From Pleurodeles waltl (Eukaryota; Chordata; Amphibia; Caudata; Salamandridae): 64,000 nt of DNA. Positions 57,689 to 64,000 of the stretch are shown here, one piece after another; within the stretch, counting starts at the first letter, position 1, and each line of letters opens with the position of its first letter. The notes beneath the pieces were generated by a model. That model was not told the origin of the DNA. It did not search any database and saw only the letters and a list, made by a program, of their open reading frames with translations. Position numbers and translations under genes: made by a program. The stretch covers positions 530,366,313 through 530,430,312 of the forward strand of contig NC_090448.1 in assembly GCF_031143425.1 (NCBI RefSeq). Direction: 5' to 3'.

Positions 57689-60480
57689 TGTTAGACCTGG
57701 CATCCTTGGTGTGGTCTCCCCTGTCTTTTTTGCCTCCGCTTCCCATGTTTTGACTGTGTGCTGGACTCTGTTTTTGCTGTTTTTAGTACTTTGGGCACTT
57801 TACCACTGCTGACAAATGCTAACGTGCAAGTGCCCCCTGTGTAAAATGTATGTGTAATTGGCTTTTCCATGATTGCCACATTTGATTTACTAGTAGATCC
57901 CTAGTAAAGTGTACTAGAGCTGCCCCAGGCCTGTAAATCAAATGCTACTCGTGGGCCTGCAGCACTAGATGTGCCACCCACTTGAGTAGACCTGTAAACA
58001 TGGCTCATACCTGCCACTGCAGTGTCTGTGTGTGCAGTTTTAAACTGCCAATTCGACCTGGCAAGTGTACCCACTTGCCAGGCCCGAACCTTCCCTTTTC
58101 ATGCATGTAAGGCCCCCCTAAGGTAGGTGCTAGGTAGCCCTATGGGCAGGGTGCAGTGTATGTTAAAGGTGGGACATGTACTGTTGGGTTTTACATGTCC
58201 TAACAGTGAAATACTGCCAAATTTGGTTTTCACTGTTGCAATGCCTATCTCTCTCATATTTAAAGATGGGGGCTGCCTTTAAATATCTTTTAAGTGCAGT
58301 TTCCCTTTGGGAGGAGATAGAAGTCTGGGGTTTTGTGTCTCTGAACTCACAATTTGAAAATACATATTTTGGTAAAGTTGTTTTTAACCTTGTCAGTTTG
58401 AAAATGCCACTTTTAAAAAGTGGGCGTTTTCTTGCTTAAACCATTCTGTGACTCTGCCTGCTTGTTTATTCCATGTCTGGGTCAGACTGACAGTTGTGCT
58501 GTTTGTGACTCCCCTCTAAATAGTGACACAAAGAGAGCTGGGGTGTAGCCTGCATATCCTGATAGGCCATCTGAGCTAGAGGGGAGGGGGGTGTGGTCAG
58601 TTACACCTGAATGGGTTGTGCATGCCCCCACACAATGCAGTCTCCAACCCCCCTGGTGTGAGTCTGGAGCCGGGCCTGGGCAAGGCAGGATCTTGTGAAC
58701 TTTCCTTTGAAATTTGCCTACTTCAAAGGCAGAAAGGGGTATAAGTAGTGGACCCAAAACCCCAGATGTTTAGATTACTTCTGGAATCAAGAGGAACCTC
58801 TGCCAAGGAGAAGAGCTGGAGGAGGAGTACTGCCTCTTTGCCTGTGACTGTGCTTTGCTGGGTTGGCATGCAGTTGCTGCTTCTGCCTGAAAGAGGACAA
58901 AGACCTCTACTTTGTGGTATATTCCTGCTTGTGAAGAATGTATAAGGGCATAGACTGAGCTTGCCTCCTGTTTTGAATTCTCAGGGTCATCAAAGACTTC
59001 CTCTGCCAGCACCTGGGCTCTGTCCTGCCCTACCAAGTTGGTAGAACAAGGACTAAAATCTATGCACAGAACACCGTGCAGGGAAATTTTTGACGCACCA
59101 CCTGCAACGCGTCTGAAAAACAATGCGCCAGCTGCTTCACAGCTAAAACCAACGCCCCACTTGCATCATGGCTGGGAAATTGACACTTGCCGGTGGCTGC
59201 TGATAACGACACAAACCCCATGCAGCACGGTTTTCTAACACTGTGTGACCAGATTTCTCACGCATCGTCGCTGAGTGTCAAAAATCAACGGAAGCCTGCG
59301 CAGATCTGGGGTGCTCATCCTGAAATTGCTCTCTTGCGGTAGAGAAAAACGACACATCGCTGACCCGACCTGAGAAGAAACGACGCATGGCCTCACTTGC
59401 AAGTAAGGAATCAACGCATTGTTGACTTTTCCGACGCACGCTCTCCCATGCAGCTTTATTTTTGGCGCAAACCAGGCACTTTGTGTAATATCAACGTTTC
59501 CATTGTTTTCTATGGAGTAAGACTCTTAGGGGGTCATTCTGACCCTGATGGGCAGCGGAGGCCGCCCGCCAGAGTTCCCCCCTCCGAAATACCGCTCCGC
59601 GGTCGAAAGACCACGGAGGGTATTCTAAGTTTTTCCCTGGGCTGGCGGGCGGTCGCCAAAAGACCGCCCGCCAGCCCAGGGAAAAACTCCCTTCCCACGA
59701 GGATGCCGGCTCGTAATCGAGCCGGCGGAGTGGGAAGGTGCGACGGGTGCTGTTGCACCCGTCGCGTATTTCACTGTCTGCCAAGCAGACAGTGAAATAC
59801 TTGTAGGGGCCCTCTTACGGGGGCCCCTGCAGTGCCCATGCCAGTGGCATGGGCACTGCAGGGGCCCCCAGGGGCCCCGCGACCCCCCCTACCGCCATCC
59901 GGTTCCCGGCGGGCGGACCGCCGGGAACTGGATGGCGGTAGGGGGGGTCGGAATCCCCTCGGCGGCGCAGCTAGCTGCGCCGCCTTGGAGGATTCAAAAG
60001 GGCGGCGGTACACTGGCGGGAGACCGCCAGTGTTGCCGGTCCGACCGCGGCTTTACCGCCGCGGTCAGAATGCCCTGCGGGGCACCGCCGGCCTGTCGGC
60101 GGTGCTCCCGCCGACCCGGGCCCCGGCGGTCTAAGACCGCCAGGGTCAGAATGACCCCCTTAGTCTTCTGAAAATTCATATCTTGACTAGTGTATGTTGG
60201 ATTTTTGTCGTTTTGGATTAGTTTGATTTAGATAAATATTCCCTATTTCTCTTAACTGGTGTGGTGTCTAATTTGTAGTGTTTTCCCTGTACTACTGTGT
60301 GTGTGTTGGTACAAATACTTTACACATTGCCTTTGAGATAAGCCTGACTGCTTGTGCCAAGCTACAATGGGGTGAGCATGGGTTATCCTAAGTGTGTATC
60401 TCTTTTGCCCTGACTAGAGTGAGGGTACCTGCTTGGACAGAGTGCAAACTGACTGCCAACCAGAGACCCCATTTCTAACA
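57689..60480 (+). mobile_element. TGTT...AACA LTR-like element (family A, copy 3)
   Basis: It starts TGTTAGACCTGGCATCC and ends CCCATTTCTAACA, with terminal inverted repeats TGTTAGA/TCTAACA. An exact 5-bp duplication CAGGC flanks it (57684-57688 and 60481-60485). Without the 631-bp MITE inside and its TTA duplication it is about 2.16 kb, close to the 1.92-kb copy at 15442. It contains loose CGACGCA/ACGCACC motif repeats near 59080-59450. No protein is encoded. Confidence 0.85.
59529..60159. mobile_element. GC-rich Harbinger-like MITE built from consecutive hairpins (copy 2)
   Basis: A 631-bp element with perfect terminal inverted repeats of 18 bp (GGGGGTCATTCTGACCCT and its complement) and an exact TTA duplication (59526-59528, 60160-60162). 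The interior is a near-continuous series of inverted repeats with short loops: 59629-59654/59662-59687 (26 bp), 59705-59713/59718-59726 (9 bp), 59740-59750/59755-59765 (11 bp), 59766-59781/59785-59800 (16 bp), 59819-59843/59845-59869 (25 bp, 1-base loop), 59881-59912/59918-59949 (32 bp, one mismatch), 59961-59984 (24-bp perfect palindrome), and several 8-9 bp pairs up to 60140. Arg/Pro/Gly-rich frames over it are artefacts of composition. Confidence 0.88.
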
Positions 60481-60490
60481 CAGGCCCTAA

Positions 60491-61740
60491 GTCAAAAGTG
60501 AAAAATCTTTACTGGGCAATGGAATCAAAAGTATCTGGCTGGCAAGGGACCTTCCTTGAGAACAAATTTTGAATTTCTCCTGTTCTGAGCTTTACGACCA
60601 AAAGTCAACTGTTTCACTTGGATGTTTTTTGATAGCTATCTGGCCTCCTGGAGCCAATTTTAGCCACGGCCTGCTGCTTTGCCCCGCTGAGGATTTTGAA
60701 CTTCCATTTCAGAGACTAACTTAAAATGTAAATGTTCTGGCCGGGACAAAGCTGGTTTCTGTATCTAACCCATGCTCCTTCACCATCGGCGCTAAGTCAT
60801 GCCTAGGTACCAGTTACATGACCAAATGACCGCAATTGGCACTTAACGCGTTTTGGCACTATTTTTATTTAATTTAATTTTATTTCATTTTTATTAAAAA
60901 ATTAAAAATTTACATCATTTTCATTGTGTTTTATTTTCAACAATTTAACTGTTTTGGTACGCCTAAATGCTTTATATATTTTCTTAAATTAAGCCTGTCT
61001 GCTCTATGCTATAGTTACCAGGGGTTGAGCTTGGGTTTAAATTACTGAAACCATTACTGGACCTAACAAAAAAAAGTGACTTTTTTTGTGGACTATTCCA
61101 CTTTCTCACATTATGCGTATGTGTGCGTGCTTGGGAATGGCATTGAAGAATCCTGTCTGACCCCCATAACGGTAAAGGAGGGATGGTAACATTTAAAAGT
61201 GTGGTAAACCTTTAACCTTGTAGGAAGTGATTTGCGCGCCTAGACTGCTGGATTAGCAGAGTGAACTGAGACCACGTACGCAGGAAAAAAGAGTATGTTC
61301 TTCATTGCCTTCTGGGCGTACAGGAACATAAGAGTGAAGTAGAGCACAAACTCTGGATAAAGACTACAACTAAAAGAATTTTCAGAGATATGTTTGTAAG
61401 CCCGGTAGGTTGTCAATGAAGCTAGCACAAAATTTTCTGGAACCACACCACTGATATGTGGATATGTTGTGAGACAGAATACATAGTAGGCATTTTCGAG
61501 AACCCAAATAAATTATCACTGAGATAGACTACAATGGCGTGAAATGTGAATGAAACATCTGATCCGGATTCAGCTTAATATCTTGATTGTAGTCCAGTAG
61601 ATAAATCCACAAAAAACTAATGAGTCAATCATGGTAATGTCTATGGGATATTGGGTCTGGATTTTTTTAGAGTTTATGAAAATTGAGTTCTAGATTTTTA
61701 GGTAGAAGATAATATGAATATGTACTTAAAATCTACATTA
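60491..61740. other. Unassigned sequence
   Basis: No gene recognised. An AT-rich low-complexity stretch (ATTTTTATTTAATTTAATTTTATTTC) lies at about 60862-60912. Confidence 0.4.
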
Positions 61741-62789
61741 AAGGGGACGTGGCCAACCACTAAGCATAATGGCTGCTTCCTAAAGCGGCTCTGAGCCCTA
61801 CACTTGTTAATCCCTCACAATCCACCTTAATATCCGAACCCCCAAGAGAAAAAGGAGTGCGAGGCACGGCTAGAGTGGAAGGGAGACTGCTGCCGCAATT
61901 GGGGGTCCAGAGGCGAAGGCGATCGCTCTGCTGCACGGTGCAGTCCGCGACACGAGGAAAGCCACAGTCTCTCATTCTGTACCTGCTTGGGCTGCAGCAG
62001 GTGGGAGCCCACAGAAGACCCAGACTTGTGGAGCTCCTGGTGTGATTGTAGAGGACATTGGGAGGCCCCCACACCCCTTAGGACACAAGGGCTACGATGG
62101 GCTGCGTTGAATCGGCCGCTACTGCCCAGGCCCACGATCAGAGCGGGAGGCCTGCAGGGGCCCAAAGGCAGTCTCTGTTGGCACAGGGGGAGAGCAAGGT
62201 GCGAGACTGCCCAGACCACATTGGGAGGAAGAGAGACTGGACTGAGGGAAATTGCCCCCTGAGGCCTTGCCAGGCAGTGAAAAGGAGGACGTGAGTCCCT
62301 GGGGCCAAATAACCAAGGTGCAGCCTGAAAGAAGCATTGTTAGCTTGGGACAACCAGTGATGCAGATGCCAGTGGGCTTCAGCTGGGTCCACTGCCCAGA
62401 CATGAATAAACGACCAAGCAGCAACAGTTAAGCATTATAAGGTGGCTGGCCTGAGGACACCAAGTGAACAGTGGTGGCCCTAAGGAACTACATGAAATTC
62501 CGCCACCTGTGACTAGATGGTGGCAAGCGTGGGTCATCGCCTACCTCACATGGGGAGGTGAACCCTCATGCAGACCTCCTTGAGGCCCCTGGTATGGCAA
62601 TAATGCGGTGAACGGAGGAACAGGGGAAGCAGTCGCCCCCGCAGGCCTATCTGAAAAGCAAAGACACACAACTGACTAAGGAAAGCAGAGAGGCCGCTAG
62701 ATGTCCTCCTTCATGAGGAGGGACCCAGGCTGGCATCTGTAAGTCCACCACCTGGGCCAAGAAAGACTGGTCACAACAAGTGGGTCTGC

Positions 62790-63738
62790 GATGACAGAAG
62801 GTAAAGGGACCAGGTCCTCCCACTAAACCAAGTTGGGCAAATATACCCTCCCACGGACACACTGCTGGGCCAGCAAAAGAGGGGATCCAAAATGCAGAGA
62901 GGAACCCACCGCAGGAGGGGGAGTCCCCCACACTAAAGGACATAATGGAGGCCATACAGGGAGACTGGCTCCTTAGAGCCAAAAATTGATTCAGTCACCA
63001 CGGAAATCACACTGATGCAGGCTGATCTCTGCAAAATAGGAGACCGAGAAGGAAGTGGAAGACTGCAGTGCGTCCCTTAATGTCGAGACAAAGAACCTGA
63101 TAAACCAAGTGAAAGAACTACAGACCAAAGCAGCCGAAATAGAGACAAGACTGGAAGATTACGAAGGCCGAGCAAGTAGGAACAATATAAGAGGGGTCAG
63201 AGTACCAGAAAGAGCAGAGGGCCCCAGCGCCGACCTTTTTGCAGAAGATCTGGTCATGAACACCCTTAAGCTGTGAGGTCTGTCAACATTTTTCCTGGTT
63301 GAACGGGCACACAGGGTGCTGGGGAACCCTAACCTCCCCCACCTCAAAAGCTGGGGGCAGCGCAACAGACCACCATCGCCCGCGTCTTTAACCATAGGGA
63401 CCACAATGCCATCCTGCAGGCTGAACGCAACAATATGAAGGCGCAGCCATTAGCTTCTTCCCAGATTTCATGATCAGAGTCCAGTGGCTCTGACGCAACT
63501 TTGCCAGGGTGAAGAAAAATCAGCGTGATCTAGAATACTACATGATGGTCTCAGCCAAGTTACGATTGCCAGCAGACTGGAAAACATGGTCCTTTGGTTT
63601 CCTGTACAAGGCCTGGGACTGGCTAGAGGGATGGAGACCAGCAAAGGAAGCGATGGTGTGCAATCATTCCCAACAGCAACAGTCGATGAGGAGGGACCTA
63701 GATTGGACCAGCAGGGAGGTGGGAGTTATAATGGTAAT
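62790..63738 (+). pseudogene. L1-like ORF1 (RNA-binding protein), broken
   Basis: A possible ATG lies at 62790. Later frames give DIMEAIQGDWL and ETKNLINQVKELQTKAAEIE (coiled coil). Then RLEDYEGRASRNNIRGVRVP and RAEGPSADLFAEDL mark the start of the L1 ORF1 RRM region (63138-63245). FLVERAHRVLGNPNLP follows in another frame, and VKKNQRDLEYYMMVSAKLRL with TWSFGFLYKAWDWLEG forms the C-terminal domain (63505-63630). In L1 this protein forms trimers and coats the element RNA. At least three frame changes or stops are present. Confidence 0.82.
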
Positions 63739-63895
63739 GGTTCATTTTTTATAGTTTTGTTATTGTGTAGGTTTGTCTTATGACACGGTCTATGCACACT
63801 AACGGACAAGGCCCTCTGTGCCCCCCCCATAGCCAGACCCCACGCCCCGTGAGCAATCAGTTCTGCCCCCTAGAGGCCCCAGCGAGAGAGATGCC

Positions 63896-64000
63896 ATGGG
63901 TAAGATGACAGGAGATACTGACATAAAGATCTTGTCATGGAATTTTAACTGGCACAGATACAAGATCAAGAGAGGAGTGGTGCACCAATATCTCAAACGT
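63896..64000 (+). CDS. L1-like ORF2 start (endonuclease), partial
   Basis: ATG 63896 opens 35 codons that run to the window edge. The text DIKILSWNFNWHRYKIKRGV is the first strand of an APE-type L1 endonuclease, in which the Asn after SW normally lies in the active site. Later catalytic residues, the RT and the C-terminal domain are beyond the window. It follows ORF1 after about 160 bases. Whether the rest is intact cannot be judged. Confidence 0.8.
   Translation, partial: MGKMTGDTDIKILSWNFNWHRYKIKRGVVHQYLKR

Larger units (their letters stand above)
57516..60490. mobile_element. Palindromic Harbinger-like MITE, split by an LTR-like element
   Basis: The outer element begins GAGTCTGATTTAGAGTTTGG at 57519. 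It resumes after the inner insertion at 60486, ending in ...CCAAACTCTAAATCAGGC|CC, then TAA. The 17-bp pair 57523-57539/57670-57686 is a perfect inverted repeat. The middle is also palindromic (GACGGATATATCGTCC... against ...GGAGAGGATATCCGTC). The right arm is partly replaced by 25 cytosines. The flanks ATA (57516-57518) and TAA (60488-60490) may be a decayed TWA duplication. No protein is encoded. Confidence 0.72.
61742..64000 (+). mobile_element. L1-like LINE, 5' part, running off the window
   Basis: The order is a gene-free GC-rich 5' region (61742-62780, starting GGGGACGTGGCC), ORF1 (about 62790-63738, broken) and the start of ORF2 (63896 onward). The presence of the 5' region and both ORF starts suggests an element that was long or full length when inserted. 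The remainder lies outside the window. Confidence 0.82.

Noticed and set aside
59397..60179. Arg/Pro/Gly-rich frames of 60-132 aa
   Set aside because: Open only because the hairpin MITE is very GC-rich. They mirror one another on the two strands because the DNA is palindromic.

Overview
The window reads as a stretch of a very large vertebrate genome, most likely a salamander or newt. That inference rests on the repeat mix: DIRS-type YR retrotransposons, Ty3/Gypsy, Penelope-like, CR1/L2-like and L1-like elements, piggyBac, Harbinger-like foldback MITEs and long TG...CA elements. No bacterial-style gene organisation, complete host gene, tRNA or rRNA was seen. Most short open frames are chance frames in repeats.

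Layout. 1-1727 is unassigned. 1732 to about 7873 is a decayed piggyBac element with its transposase on the minus strand (4613-6077). A short, well-spliced-looking exon lies at 8368-8421; a second, in compatible phase, lies at 53761-53851. They could be neighbouring exons of one unidentified plus-strand gene with a 45-kb intron. 11.9-19.2 kb holds a DIRS retrotransposon (gag, RNase H, tyrosine recombinase remnants) apparently split by a minus-strand CR1/L2-type LINE, itself split by a 1.9-kb TGTT...AACA element. 19891-25061 is a complete but inactivated Ty3/Gypsy element on the minus strand with short LTRs. 25-34 kb is mostly unassigned, with fragments of long LTR-like repeats.

34388-42519 is the best-preserved mobile element: a Penelope-like element (reverse transcriptase plus GIY-YIG endonuclease) bounded by a 17-bp target-site duplication. 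It has two near-identical 2.65-kb pseudo-LTR copies, a short inverted 5' stub, and a 26-bp filler that matches an unrelated repeat at 30.5 kb.

From about 43.5 to 52.3 kb is a plus-strand APE-type LINE broken by two later insertions: a hairpin-rich Harbinger-like MITE (46223-47037, TAA duplication) and a 2951-bp TG...CA element (47290-50240, CTTAA duplication). At 57.5-60.5 kb a palindromic MITE contains an LTR-like element, which contains an extremely GC-rich MITE made almost wholly of consecutive hairpins. The window ends in an L1-like element: 5' region, broken ORF1 and the start of ORF2.

The retroelement genes do not form a pathway. Each block is a self-contained mobile element, and the nested boundaries give a relative insertion history. 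The strongest candidates for unusual biology are the chain-of-hairpins MITEs (46.2 and 59.5 kb) and the Penelope-like element's junction structure. No previously unknown enzymatic system could be supported.
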